A DNA stretch of 64,000 bases from Psychrobacter glacincola (lineage in GTDB: Bacteria > Pseudomonadota > Gammaproteobacteria > Pseudomonadales > Moraxellaceae). Position 1 is the first letter of the stretch. Every line of letters starts with the position of its first letter. The position numbers and the translations under genes were made by a program. Positions 9,204 through 21,761 of the stretch are shown here, piece after piece. The DNA is taken from assembly GCF_904846075.1 (NCBI RefSeq), contig NZ_CAJGZH010000003.1, positions 579,870-643,869 of the forward strand, given 5' to 3'. A model generated the notes under the pieces. The model saw only the letters and a program-made list of their open reading frames with translations, made no database searches and was not told the origin of the DNA.

Positions 9204-9727
9204 GCGCCTGTCTCCTCGGCGTCAAAGAACTCGCCCGTTTTAAAGATATTGATGGATTCGATTAATGAGCGAATGGCGAGTAAGAGACTTAAAAATGCAC
9301 TAAATGCATAGATGGGCATCATTGATAATCGAAGGTCTTGAGTGACTTTACCGTATTCTGTGGCATCAACAGCACTCTCATAAAGCCCCCAAGCAAAAAC
9401 GATACCGATGATAAAAAAGCCCATCATAAAGACGCCCATCATATAACCTTTAATGGCTTGCGGCATTTTTTGGGTAAAGACATCAACGATGATTTGTGAG
9501 CGTTCGACGAAAGCGCCAAAGGCAGCAAGTAAAGCAAAGAGCATGAAGTAAGAGACGATCTCTACACTGCCTTTAACGGTAAAGCCAAACTCGCCACCAG
9601 TCAGCTTAAAAATATAACGAGCAGTCACATCGAACATCGTTGTGAGAACAATAATAATAAGACTGATACCACCGATAAACTGGCATAATCTAGAGATTAG
9701 AATACTTATTTTTACTAAAAATGCCAT
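9200..9727 (-). CDS. TRAP transporter small permease, DctQ family
   Basis: A 175-residue protein with four predicted membrane helices, as in all DctQ-type small subunits. It shows the typical N-terminal pattern of a first helix followed by TMFDVTARYIF, and SYFMLFALLAAFGAFVERSQI in the middle. It lies between the binding-protein gene (17 bases upstream) and dctM (4-base overlap), the standard order. The small subunit helps dock the substrate-binding protein to the large permease. A Shine-Dalgarno GGAGGTG lies just upstream of the start. Confidence 0.93.
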   Translation of the reverse strand: MAFLVKISILISRLCQFIGGISLIIIVLTTMFDVTARYIFKLTGGEFGFTVKGSVEIVSYFMLFALLAAFGAFVERSQIIVDVFTQKMPQAIKGYMMGVFMMGFFIIGIVFAWGLYESAVDATEYGKVTQDLRLSMMPIYAFSAFLSLLLAIRSLIESINIFKTGEFFDAEETGA

Positions 9728-9744
9728 GTGACACCTCCAATGGG

Positions 9745-10806
9745 TTATACCACTTTACAAGCAGCACTGGCAGCTTTTGCTTTCTCATAGACACTATCAG
9801 CATCTAAACCCAAAGCATTGACATCACTTAGATATTTTTTAGTACCCTTTTCAAGTGGTCCTTTCCAATCAGGATCATTCAATGGATCAGGAATTTCAAC
9901 GATCTCATCGCCTTTAGCTTTAGCAGCTTGAATGGCCATTTGATCATGCTTATCAAACACTTCACCAACTTTATTAGCCAATGCCATTCCTGAGTTTTTA
10001 TCCAACACTTGCTTTAAATCATCAGGTAAGTTGTTATATTTATCCTTATTCATAGTAACCATCAGCGCCGAACTATAAAAAGGAATGTTGGTATGATATT
10101 TGGTGATTTCGTCAATTTTGAACGCTGTTACGGCTTCCCATGGAAAACTCAACCCATCGACGACGCCGCGCTGTAGCGAGGTATACATATCATTAGCAGG
10201 CAATCCTACTGGTGATGCCCCAGCGCTTTCGATAATATCACCTGCGACTGCAGAAGGGCGTCGGATGCGCATACCTTTCATGTCTTCAGGAGTCCGAATC
10301 AACTTATCCGTAGTATGCAGTGAGCCAGGCCCAGCGCCATACATGAATAGTAGATGTGAGTCTTCATACTCACTAGCAAGCGTGCCATCCTCATAAAGAG
10401 TCTGAAGCATACAACCCATTTGAGTCGCTGAGTTTGATAAACCAGGAAGTTCAGTGATTTGAGTTAAAGGAAAACGACCACTGGTATAACCATGTGCTTG
10501 TGAGCCGATATCTATCGTACCTTTAGCAGCAGATTCGTACGTAACATCTGCTTTGGCAAGACCCGCGGAAGGATACAACTCTACTTTTAAGCGACCATTA
10601 GAATCTGTCTCTATTTGCTTGACCCAAGGTTCAAAAACCTCTGTGCTAATAGAAGAGGTTGCTGGCCAAAAGTGAGAGAAGCGTAAAACGGTTGTTTCTT
10701 GAGAGTTTGCTGATGAGCCATCAGACGTGTTAGCAGATTGGTTAGAGCAGCCTAAAAGACTAACAGCCGCTAAGACACCAATTGAAAAAAGAGGAGCTAG
10801 CTTCAT
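9745..10806 (-). CDS. TRAP transporter substrate-binding lipoprotein, DctP family
   Basis: The start at 10806 (MKLAPLF) is preferred over an in-frame ATG 20 codons upstream because AAGGA stands just before it and it begins a clean lipoprotein signal peptide with the lipobox LLGC (Cys20). The mature protein (total 353 residues) has the DctP-type fold signature: FSHFWPATS at the start, GSQAHGYTSGRFPLTQITELP, and RRPSAVAGDIIESAGASPVGLPANDMYTSLQRG with the Arg and Asn region used to bind the carboxylate. It captures an organic acid in the periplasm for the DctQM permease. The exact ligand is unknown. Confidence 0.92.
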   Translation of the reverse strand: MKLAPLFSIGVLAAVSLLGCSNQSANTSDGSSANSQETTVLRFSHFWPATSSISTEVFEPWVKQIETDSNGRLKVELYPSAGLAKADVTYESAAKGTIDIGSQAHGYTSGRFPLTQITELPGLSNSATQMGCMLQTLYEDGTLASEYEDSHLLFMYGAGPGSLHTTDKLIRTPEDMKGMRIRRPSAVAGDIIESAGASPVGLPANDMYTSLQRGVVDGLSFPWEAVTAFKIDEITKYHTNIPFYSSALMVTMNKDKYNNLPDDLKQVLDKNSGMALANKVGEVFDKHDQMAIQAAKAKGDEIVEIPDPLNDPDWKGPLEKGTKKYLSDVNALGLDADSVYEKAKAASAACKVV

Positions 10807-11113
10807 TATCAATTCCTTTTGATAATCGTGAAAATAGGAGTAATACATCACTGGTAAATAATCCAATCTATACCAGATGTAATAATTTACAAGTTTTAAA
10901 TATATCTTTTACATACCTGTAATAAAAATCTATTTTAAAATTAGCAGCTATAATGAGATAAGTCAAATCATTTTGATGGTAGGACTAAAAATATATTCAT
11001 AAAATTGCATAGCAATTAAACAAAAAAATCTTCAATTCAAATAGAAAATACACTTATAGAGTGTTAATTCTAAAAGTAAGTGAGATTAAGCATAACTTAA
11101 TCTCAAACCCACG
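10807..11113. other. Upstream region of the TRAP operon
   Basis: AT-rich gap between dctP and the rRNA operon terminator, with no gene. It contains an inverted repeat, CTGGTA at 10851-10856 and TACCAG at 10871-10876, separated by 14 bases and located 45-70 bases upstream of the dctP start. This could be a repressor operator, but no regulator is encoded nearby and the repeat is short. Confidence 0.35.
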
Positions 11114-11116
11114 AAA

Positions 11117-11155
11117 AAGAAAACCCCCTTCTGCTTATGCAGAAGGGGGTTTTAC
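11117..11155 (-). terminator. rRNA operon terminator
   Basis: A perfect 15-bp GC-rich stem (AAAACCCCCTTCTGC with its complement, TTAT loop) lies just past the 5S gene. On the minus strand it is followed by TTTTC and further T residues. It ends the rrn transcript. Confidence 0.9.
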
Positions 11156-11167
11156 TTTGAATAGAGA

Positions 11168-11282
11168 GCTGACGATGACCTACTCTCACATGGGCGAACC
11201 CACACTACCATTGGCGCAATGATGTTTCACTTCTGAGTTCGGGAAGGGATCAGGTGGTGCCATCATGCTATTGTCGTCAGCA
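11168..11282 (-). rRNA. rrf: 5S ribosomal RNA
   Basis: About 115 bases. The ends pair as TGCTGACGA / TCGTCAGC and the interior has the conserved CCGAACTCAGAAGTGAAAC segment. It is the last gene of the 16S-Ile-Ala-23S-5S operon. Ends are placed from the terminal helix and may be off by a base or two. Confidence 0.95.
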
Positions 11283-11474
11283 AAGGGGGTTAGATATGAG
11301 TCTGTTATTTTTATTGTTTGACTATAAGTGTTTAGTTTATGGTCGATCAACTTGCAACCTAACTGAATCAAGGTTAAAGGTGATATCGAAATATTCTTTC
11401 TTTTATTCTATAAGCTTTCGCTTATACAAGATAGATTAATTAGAGCTTTCATACAAACCACTTGGGTGTTGTAT

Positions 11475-14333
<2,859 letters not shown>

Positions 14334-14690
14334 ATACAACCCCAAGTAGTCTCGACTTTAAATAAGTGTTGACTTCAAAGTGTCATAAGATCTAATTATG
14401 ATAACGATATCACCTATGTTTTACGCTTGATTCAGTTCTCTTTACTTTTTTAATCACTCACCCCTGGGATAACAACTGATGTCGTTAAGAGGTGAGTGAT
14501 TAAGGTTAGGAAGTGCGCGTGAACACGCCCCTCCTAACCCAGACTCATATCTATGTTTTTAAATAGTCTCTATGCTCTCGTCGAGTCACAGATTCTGTAT
14601 AAAACAGAAAGAAGTAATCGTGTCTTTATTCAAAGATAAATCACTTGTTTCTATTTATACTATTAGCACTTAAAGCTTATTCGTCTATAG
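14334..14690 (-). other. Spacer between tRNA-Ala and 23S rRNA
   Basis: This transcribed spacer has no gene. It carries the 5' half of the 23S processing stalk next to position 14334 and a perfect 11-bp hairpin, AATCACTCACC at 14452-14462 with GGTGAGTGATT at 14491-14501. A second stem, built from GGTTAGGA near 14503 and TCCTAACC near 14532, follows it. Confidence 0.7.
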
Positions 14691-14766
14691 TGGTGGAGCC
14701 AAACGGAGTCGAACCGTTGACCTCCTGCGTGCAAGGCAGGCGCTCTACCAACTGAGCTATGGCCCC
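14691..14766 (-). tRNA. tRNA-Ala (anticodon TGC)
   Basis: 76 bases including an encoded CCA end. The acceptor stem starts GGGGCCA, the D arm is GCTCAGTTGGTAGAGC, the anticodon loop is CTTGCAC with TGC at positions 34-36, and the T loop is GTTCGACTC. It sits in the 16S-23S spacer, as is common in gammaproteobacteria. Confidence 0.98.
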
Positions 14767-14775
14767 ATTATAAAA

Positions 14776-14852
14776 TGGTGGGTCTAAGTGGACTTGAACC
14801 ACTGACCCCCGCGTTATCAACACGGTGCTCTAACCAGCTGAGCTACAGACCC
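14776..14852 (-). tRNA. tRNA-Ile (anticodon GAT)
   Basis: 77 bases including CCA. The acceptor stem starts GGGTCTG, the D arm is GCTCAGCTGGTTAGAGC, the anticodon loop is TTGATAA with GAT, and the T loop is GTTCAAGTC. It lies 9 bases upstream of tRNA-Ala in the same spacer. Confidence 0.98.
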
Positions 14853-14927
14853 AATTACGCTTGTTAAAACGTAAGCTTAAACTAAAGAACAACTTGTTGT
14901 GAATTCTTGCTGACCGAATGCCATCTA

Positions 14928-16465
<1,538 letters not shown>

Positions 16466-16793
16466 AATCTTGCTATGAAGCTCTTTAAAGAAGCTTCTAA
16501 ACTTGGCTCATCTAATCTGGCAAAATCGCTAAAAATTATGTTCGTAATGAATTAACTTTGAGTTTTTCTGCTGTCTTAAATGATAATTTTTATAGTTAGA
16601 ATGAACTCCGAAAAGGAGTTAAAACCAACTTTATTTTTTAGCATTCTGAATCAGCAAAAATCCACACAAGTTGTTCTTTAGTTATGCTTTTAAATAGTGC
16701 TCAATCACTGTCGTCCAGTAACTGATATATAGGGTATTTCTCTTGCTGTTTAGCCTTAATCCCTTTCAGGTCAAGCTATCTAGCGAGCCGACT

Positions 16794-16821
16794 ATCTTAT
16801 CATAATGATTTGAATTGTCAA
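16794..16821 (-). promoter_or_regulatory. rRNA operon promoter P2
   Basis: On the minus strand TTGACA (16821-16816) is followed after 16 bases by TAAGAT (16799-16794) and a G+C-rich discriminator (AGTCGGCTCGC), typical of growth-rate and ppGpp-controlled rRNA promoters. Confidence 0.7.
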
Positions 16822-16908
16822 GCTTTTTTATGTTTTGTTTCTTCAAGTTAATTGGGTTATTTATATGTATCTTACATATAAGCTTCCAGCTCGTCTTGAT
16901 GAGGGCGT

Positions 16909-16936
16909 ATTATAGAGGGTTTGAATCTTTAGTCAA
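16909..16936 (-). promoter_or_regulatory. rRNA operon promoter P1
   Basis: On the minus strand TTGACT (16936-16931) is followed after exactly 16 bases by a consensus TATAAT (16914-16909) and then ACGCCCTC, a G+C-rich discriminator. The short spacer and discriminator are characteristic of rrn P1 promoters. Confidence 0.85.
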
Positions 16937-17099
16937 GGGCTATTTTAGCTTAATATTGAATAATCTTGGATATTAGACTAAATTGGCAGAATGGCGACGC
17001 TACTTTTGCTTTAACTGGATGGCAGTGTATGGGGTTTTGAGCAAGGATAGCTTTTTCCCTTAAAATTGCTTACCTCTTTCTATAAATGGCAACTTTACA

Positions 17100-17810
17100 T
17101 TACAGCTTGCCTATCTTTTTGAAGAAGTCTTTGTAAGCAGCGACTTTTTTATCTAAGGCCAAAGGATAGGCACGTGAGGTAGAAGGCAACCTATATAAGG
17201 TAAGATTGTTCACATCGGCTTTTTGATTACTTTCACTCTGCCATTGGTAAGGATAGTCCATACTTTGATTGGTTTTAGGATACTTAGACTTGGCAGGCGG
17301 CTCGGCTAATAAACCAAGCAGCACTTCTGTTGCCTTACCGCCCGTGGTAAACAAGGTTTCAACCTTTGGCACTTTTGGCAATATACTATCTAGGTCAACG
17401 GGTGTGACAACCGTTAAGTTTTTATCTGAAGCATTACCAGTCTCGCGAATCGCTTGCTTGACGGTCGGACAGGAGGCGATACCGCGCTCAAACATAAAGG
17501 CGCGAATACGCTCAGGATCGAAGCGTTTTTCTTTACCTACCCGAAAGTAATCCACATCGTCGAAAAATACACTGCCATAAATACGCCACATGTCATTGTA
17601 AAAGTTTGGATAGTGAAATGGCATTGCCCATTTATCAGCGGTCGGTGGAAAAGTGCCCATCATCATTACCGTAGCATTAGGTGGTAAAACGGGAGCAAAC
17701 GGATGCGTTTCTACCTCTGCTGCTTGGGCTTCAGATAATATCAAGCTATTATCGGTTTGATGCGTATTATTATGGGTGTGATATGGTTGTGTAGTCATAA
17801 GATTCTTCAT
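17100..17810 (-). CDS. Uracil-DNA glycosylase superfamily protein
   Basis: A 236-residue protein (or 232 if it starts at the second Met, codon 5; neither start has a strong Shine-Dalgarno). The UDG-superfamily pattern is visible: a glycine-containing motif MGTFPP at 51-56 in place of motif A, followed by HYPNFYNDMWRIYG, and a C-terminal motif B-like LPSTSRAYPL resembling the LPSTSPA of the family-6 hypoxanthine/deoxyinosine glycosylases. It probably excises a deaminated base (uracil or hypoxanthine) from DNA. The substrate is uncertain. An N-terminal segment of about 40 residues is poorly conserved in type and may be disordered. Confidence 0.8.
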   Translation of the reverse strand: MKNLMTTQPYHTHNNTHQTDNSLILSEAQAAEVETHPFAPVLPPNATVMMMGTFPPTADKWAMPFHYPNFYNDMWRIYGSVFFDDVDYFRVGKEKRFDPERIRAFMFERGIASCPTVKQAIRETGNASDKNLTVVTPVDLDSILPKVPKVETLFTTGGKATEVLLGLLAEPPAKSKYPKTNQSMDYPYQWQSESNQKADVNNLTLYRLPSTSRAYPLALDKKVAAYKDFFKKIGKL

Positions 17811-18070
17811 CAGAAAAGCGGTTTTTTTGCTATCATAGCAAGCCTAAACACTGCTTCATTTATTAGGGCGCTATTATAGTCAAACATAGTCGGCTTAAAT
17901 AAAACCAACCCTGCCATAAATATATTTGGCTTACTTTATTATCAAAGCAGTAAGCTTACTATTGATGGGCTAAATATAGGGTTGAAGTGCAGTAAGTGTT
18001 TGTATCTTTTATACTAATGGCAACCGCAGTAACTGCGCAAGCATCGGACCAAAAAACCAAGAGAAACCTT

Positions 18071-18718
18071 ATGAGCGACTTAAAAATCACCGTCATTGAT
18101 CACCCGTTAGTCCGTCATAAACTCAGCCTTATGCGCGAAAAAGACTGTAGTACTTATAAGTTTCGCACGTTGACCAAAGAGCTTGCACGCTTGATGGCGT
18201 ATGAAGCAAGCCGTGATTTTGAAATCGAAACCTTCCCAATGCAAGGCTGGTGTGGTGAAATCACAGGTGAACAAATCATCGGTAAGACTGCAACGATTGT
18301 ACCGATTTTGCGTGCTGGCATTGGTATGCTTGACGGCGTGCTCGATTTGATTCCTACCGCAAAAATTTCTGTCGTCGGTTTACAGCGTGATGAAGAAACC
18401 TTACAACCGGTGCCGTTCTTTGAAAAGTTTGTCAGCCATATGGACAAACGTCCAGCCCTTATCATTGACCCAATGTTAGCCACTGGCGGCTCAATGGTCG
18501 CGACCATCGAAATGTTAAAGAAAAATGGCTGTACCAACATTAAAGCCTTGGTATTGGTTGCGGCCCCTGAAGGCGTACGTGTGGTCAATGAAGCGCATCC
18601 TGATGTGACCATTTATACCGCCGCATTAGATAGCCATTTAGATGAACATGGCTATATCATCCCAGGTTTAGGCGATGCGGGCGATAAAATCTTTGGTAAG
18701 CAATTATTCAACAAGTAA
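18071..18718 (+). CDS. upp: Uracil phosphoribosyltransferase
   Basis: A 215-residue enzyme that makes UMP from uracil and PRPP in pyrimidine salvage. The start at 18071 ([12 protein letters not shown]) matches the usual N-terminus. An in-frame upstream start at 17996 would add 25 residues that resemble a signal peptide by chance. Diagnostic motifs are [32 protein letters not shown], the PRPP loop [12 protein letters not shown], and the uracil-binding C-terminus [15 protein letters not shown]. It stands alone, with ydfG 80 bases downstream on the same strand, and no uracil permease gene is adjacent. Confidence 0.96.
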   Translation: MSDLKITVIDHPLVRHKLSLMREKDCSTYKFRTLTKELARLMAYEASRDFEIETFPMQGWCGEITGEQIIGKTATIVPILRAGIGMLDGVLDLIPTAKISVVGLQRDEETLQPVPFFEKFVSHMDKRPALIIDPMLATGGSMVATIEMLKKNGCTNIKALVLVAAPEGVRVVNEAHPDVTIYTAALDSHLDEHGYIIPGLGDAGDKIFGKQLFNK

Positions 18719-18798
18719 GAAAAAGCAAGTAAATCAAGACTAGCCGTCATCGTAACACCCATGACACAGGTACAAAACATCAATGATAAGGATATAAG

Positions 18799-19551
18799 AT
18801 GAACGTATTGATTACAGGAGCAAGCGCAGGTTTTGGTAAAGCGCTGGCCGAGCGTTTGGTTGCCAATGGTCATCGCGTGATTGGTTGTGCCAGACGCCTC
18901 GATAAGCTGAATGTTTTAGCAGACACTTTAGGCGAAGCATTTTTACCTGTGGTCATGGATGTGAGTAACACGGCTACTATTCCGCAAATTATCGCTGATT
19001 TGCCTGACGGTTTTAACCAAATCGATGTCTTGGTCAATAATGCCGGGCTGGCACTCGGTACAGAACCTGCGCAAAATGCCAGTCTTGATGACTGGATGCG
19101 TATGACTGATACCAATGTGAAAGGGTTGATGGCGCTAACCCATGCAGTCTTGCCAGCAATGGTAGCGCGCGATAGCGGTTATATTATCAACGTTGGTTCA
19201 ATTGCGGGCAGTTGGCCTTACTTCGGCGGTAACGTCTATGGTGCGACCAAAGCCTTTGTCAAACAGTTTAGCCTAAATCTGCGCGCGGATCTCATCGGTA
19301 CGCAAGTGCGCGTGACCAACCTTGAACCGGGTAATGTCGCGGGTACTGAGTTTTCAAACGTGCGTTATCATGGCGATGACGATAAAGCCGCTCAAGTTTA
19401 CGACGGCTTTAAAACCATGACCGGCGATGATATTGGTGATATTTTATTATGGCTGATTGAATCGCCTGCTCATATTAACGTCAATCGTTTAGAAGTGATG
19501 CCAGTTGCGCAAACTTATAACGGGCTGACGATTGCTAAGCAAGATTCTTAA
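18799..19551 (+). CDS. ydfG: NADP-dependent 3-hydroxy acid dehydrogenase, SDR family
   Basis: A 250-residue classical short-chain dehydrogenase very similar throughout to Escherichia coli YdfG, which oxidises L-allo-threonine, serine and 3-hydroxypropionate and helps detoxify malonic semialdehyde. Visible are the cofactor loop TGASAGFG (6-13), NNAG (80-83), the catalytic Ser134, Tyr147 and Lys151, and the family block SWPYFGGNVYGATKAFVKQF. AAGGA precedes the start. Its transcript probably ends at the hairpin at 19596-19632, inside the convergent gene. Confidence 0.92.
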   Translation: MNVLITGASAGFGKALAERLVANGHRVIGCARRLDKLNVLADTLGEAFLPVVMDVSNTATIPQIIADLPDGFNQIDVLVNNAGLALGTEPAQNASLDDWMRMTDTNVKGLMALTHAVLPAMVARDSGYIINVGSIAGSWPYFGGNVYGATKAFVKQFSLNLRADLIGTQVRVTNLEPGNVAGTEFSNVRYHGDDDKAAQVYDGFKTMTGDDIGDILLWLIESPAHINVNRLEVMPVAQTYNGLTIAKQDS

Positions 19552-19575
19552 AGGTTTAGCCGAACGTTTGGCTCA

Positions 19576-20232
19576 CTAACGTAATTCATAAGAGCGAAGC
19601 AATATAGATTCCTTTATATTGCTTCTTTTTTTGCTACTAACATTCTCTTCATTGACCAAGCGCAACTCCTGAAAGTCTAAAATCAATACCTCATTGCGCA
19701 AGCGCTCGCTAGTACGTTTATGATGGCGTATCGGAAATCCCAATACGTGTTTACCTTTCACCACTATCTGATTGATAATGGTAATTGGATTATTCATCCT
19801 AACTTTCCTACTCAGCTTTTGCGCATTAATCACGGCAGTGGCGGGATTAACAGTTGTGGTTAAAGTCTTTATCTGGCGCACGCTTTTTGGCAAATCTCCT
19901 GCAAAAAATAAGATTTGCTCTAGTGGTAAATACTGCGCGTGACGCATCAATTCCTGACGAAACAGCGAAGGCATATCAATATTGAAACTGTCTTCTGTTT
20001 GCTGAGAGAACGCCGTAAAATTACGCTGCAAGTAACGCCCAAATACACTGCTATTAATCCAGTCTTGATAAGTATCATTTTTTAACAGCTGCTTTGTGAA
20101 AGCATCAGCATCTGGCACCTCCTCTGCCATAAGAATCGCTAGTAATAGCGCCTGCGGATTGGTAAATGTTTGCTGCTGCCAAAATTGTGGATATAGGCTG
20201 TTATCAAGCAATGGTAACGTCAGCTTGCCCAT
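19576..20232 (-). CDS. Hypothetical protein
   Basis: A 218-residue protein I cannot place. It starts MGKLTLPLLDNSLYPQFW and has a middle segment RQELMRHAQYLPLEQILFFAGDLPK, then a basic C-terminal part with alternating hydrophobic stretches (INQIVVKGKHVLGFP, NEVLILDFQELRLV). No signal peptide or membrane helix is obvious. It is convergent with ydfG, and its last about 19 codons overlap a strong hairpin that looks like the ydfG terminator, so the C-terminal residues may be tolerated tail rather than fold. The reading frame is long and clean, which supports a real gene. Confidence 0.65.
   Translation of the reverse strand: MGKLTLPLLDNSLYPQFWQQQTFTNPQALLLAILMAEEVPDADAFTKQLLKNDTYQDWINSSVFGRYLQRNFTAFSQQTEDSFNIDMPSLFRQELMRHAQYLPLEQILFFAGDLPKSVRQIKTLTTTVNPATAVINAQKLSRKVRMNNPITIINQIVVKGKHVLGFPIRHHKRTSERLRNEVLILDFQELRLVNEENVSSKKRSNIKESILLRSYELR
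19596..19632 (+). terminator. Terminator of ydfG inside the convergent gene
   Basis: The stem GAAGCAATATA / TATATTGCTTC with an 8-base loop is followed by seven T residues on the plus strand, 45 bases after the ydfG stop codon. It lies within the coding end of the minus-strand gene at 19576-20232. Confidence 0.75.
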
Positions 20233-20467
20233 AGACTGATATCCTTATATTTTACTTGCTGACGTTTGATTCGATTGGTCAAAGTCTATGACAAGTCACT
20301 ACTTTTACCGCTTAACTGCTTTTAACCCTAAACAGCTTCTATGCTATGGCTAATTACCTACTTTAATATAGCAGTCTTTTAGGAATGAGATAAAGACTTT
20401 TGCTACGATACATTTTGGCTAAATCGACTTGGTACAATCGCTTAATGAAAACAAGGTACATTGCCTT

Positions 20468-21397
20468 ATGAAGAAAAAATTGATTAACTTGCCTACTAAC
20501 TACCAGTTGAAAACGATTGATATCATTTTAACTGACGGTACGCTGCTACCAGTGTCAGTCATAGGCAGCGGCAAACCTGTAATATTACTGCATGCTTATG
20601 GCATGGATGCACGTGAGTTTTTACCATTTATTTTACCTTTGCTTGGCAAGTATGCTTTTTATCTGCCGCATTTGAGAGGATTTGGCGCCGCAAAAAATAT
20701 CGATCTCACCCAGTTTGATTTTGTGCGTCAGTATGCCGATGATATCAGTATTGTGATTGAGCAAGTTTGCTTGGCACGCAATATAGAATCGTTGCCAGTT
20801 GCCGCTATTTCGATGGGCGCACAAGTGATGTGGGCGTATTTTGAACGTTATGGCGCCGCGAAAGTCAGCCGTTATTTGAATATTGACCAAAGTCCTGCTA
20901 TCCACAATCAGCCTGATTGGCAAAGTGGCTTGTTTGGCACGCGCCAGCAAGAAGTATTCGATATCTTTCATGAGATAATTGAGAAAACTTTACCTTATGC
21001 TGAAATAAAAAGCTTTACCCACCTACCGTTTGCTCTAAAACGCCGTGCAACGGATGTCGAACGACTGTTCTCTCTATTATCTGTTAATCGAACGCGCTCG
21101 AAAGCGTTTATACAAGTGATGACTTATAAAAACGACCCCAAACTTGCGCTTTATGACCACAGTATTTGGCATCATAAAATGCGCTGCTTGCAAGCCTATT
21201 TGACACTACCCTATGACTTTCGTGGTGCGATAGAGCGGGTCACTATTCCAGTGGTCAACCTCATCGGTGGTCGCTCCAAACTTTACGATGCTAAGTGGCA
21301 GCAACAAGTTACCCAAATGCTACCCAATGCTCGCGAAGTTGTTTTGCCGCGCTCAGGTCATGCGATACCAATGGATGAGCCAATTGGGTTTCTATAA
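20468..21397 (+). CDS. Alpha/beta hydrolase, C-terminus apparently shortened by a frameshift
   Basis: A 309-residue alpha/beta-hydrolase fold protein. The oxyanion region is LLHAYGMD (about 40-47), the nucleophile elbow is AISMGAQ with Ser115 (Ala in place of the first Gly of GxSxG), and the catalytic His298 lies in SGHAIPMDEP. The start at 20468 is the first ATG in this frame; a TTG at 20429 is possible. The frame stops 11 residues after the catalytic His. Removing one base near 21390 would continue it as EPIGFYKVLKGFLQG, a normal C-terminal helix ending at 21425. The substrate is unknown. Confidence 0.82.
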   Translation: MKKKLINLPTNYQLKTIDIILTDGTLLPVSVIGSGKPVILLHAYGMDAREFLPFILPLLGKYAFYLPHLRGFGAAKNIDLTQFDFVRQYADDISIVIEQVCLARNIESLPVAAISMGAQVMWAYFERYGAAKVSRYLNIDQSPAIHNQPDWQSGLFGTRQQEVFDIFHEIIEKTLPYAEIKSFTHLPFALKRRATDVERLFSLLSVNRTRSKAFIQVMTYKNDPKLALYDHSIWHHKMRCLQAYLTLPYDFRGAIERVTIPVVNLIGGRSKLYDAKWQQQVTQMLPNAREVVLPRSGHAIPMDEPIGFL

Positions 21398-21440
21398 AGT
21401 ATTAAAAGGATTTTTACAAGGTTAGTTTTTGACACAAATA

Positions 21441-21467
21441 AAAAACGACCTTAATGGGTCGCTTTTT
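21441..21467. terminator. Bidirectional terminator between convergent genes
   Basis: AAAAACGACC, loop TTAAT, GGGTCGCTTTTT forms a stem with A and T tracts on both sides, serving the hydrolase (plus) and the tyrS-TIR-DUF1653 operon (minus). Confidence 0.8.
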
Positions 21468-21500
21468 ATTTGGGAAAAGAGATTTAAAGTTTTTGAAACA

Positions 21501-21728
21501 TTAATCAGCTAACGCTTTGATCAGCTCAAATCTAGTTACTTGCTTACCGTCAACTTCAACAGTTTCAGTAAACATGGTTAACGGTCGTACCCATACGCCA
21601 TACTCACCATATAGGCAACGATAAACGACTAAGGCTTCCTCAGTTTCTGAATGCTGCGCGGTATGCAAAACTTGGTAAAGGCTGCCTTTATAGTGGCGGT
21701 AAATACCTTGGGGGATGGTTTGGCTCAT
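21501..21728 (-). CDS. DUF1653 domain protein
   Basis: A 75-residue protein with the whole DUF1653 pattern: GIYRHYKGSLYQVLHTAQHSET at 8-29, then VVYRCLYG and WVRPLTMF. Family members are small soluble proteins of unknown role. It is the third gene of a probable tyrS-TIR-DUF1653 transcription unit. The gap to the TIR-like gene is 21 bases and is filled with 9-bp tandem repeats. Confidence 0.9.
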   Translation of the reverse strand: MSQTIPQGIYRHYKGSLYQVLHTAQHSETEEALVVYRCLYGEYGVWVRPLTMFTETVEVDGKQVTRFELIKALAD

Positions 21729-21734
21729 ATTGTC

Positions 21735-21761
21735 TTCAACTTATTCAACTTATTCAACTTT
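21735..21761. repeat. Three tandem 9-bp repeats at the end of the TIR-like gene
   Basis: TTCAACTTA occurs twice in a row and then as TTCAACTTT. On the coding strand each GTTGAATAA unit carries a TAA, so the TIR-like gene ends in the first unit it enters, and copy-number change would hardly alter the protein. Confidence 0.8.

Larger units (their letters stand above)
16466..17099 (-). other. rRNA leader and promoter region
   Basis: This 634-base region has no protein gene. It holds two sigma-70 promoters (listed separately). The leader segment at 16666-16683 (plus strand ACAAGTTGTTCTTTAGTT) is an exact 18-base complement of the spacer segment at 14880-14897. The two flank 16S and form its RNase III processing stalk. 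The part beyond 16936 is upstream DNA shared with the convergent-side end of the glycosylase gene. Confidence 0.75.

Noticed and set aside
17996..18070. In-frame upstream start for upp giving a signal-peptide-like N-terminus
   Set aside because: UPRT is a cytosolic enzyme whose family N-terminus begins at the Met at 18071. The extra residues only resemble a signal peptide by composition.
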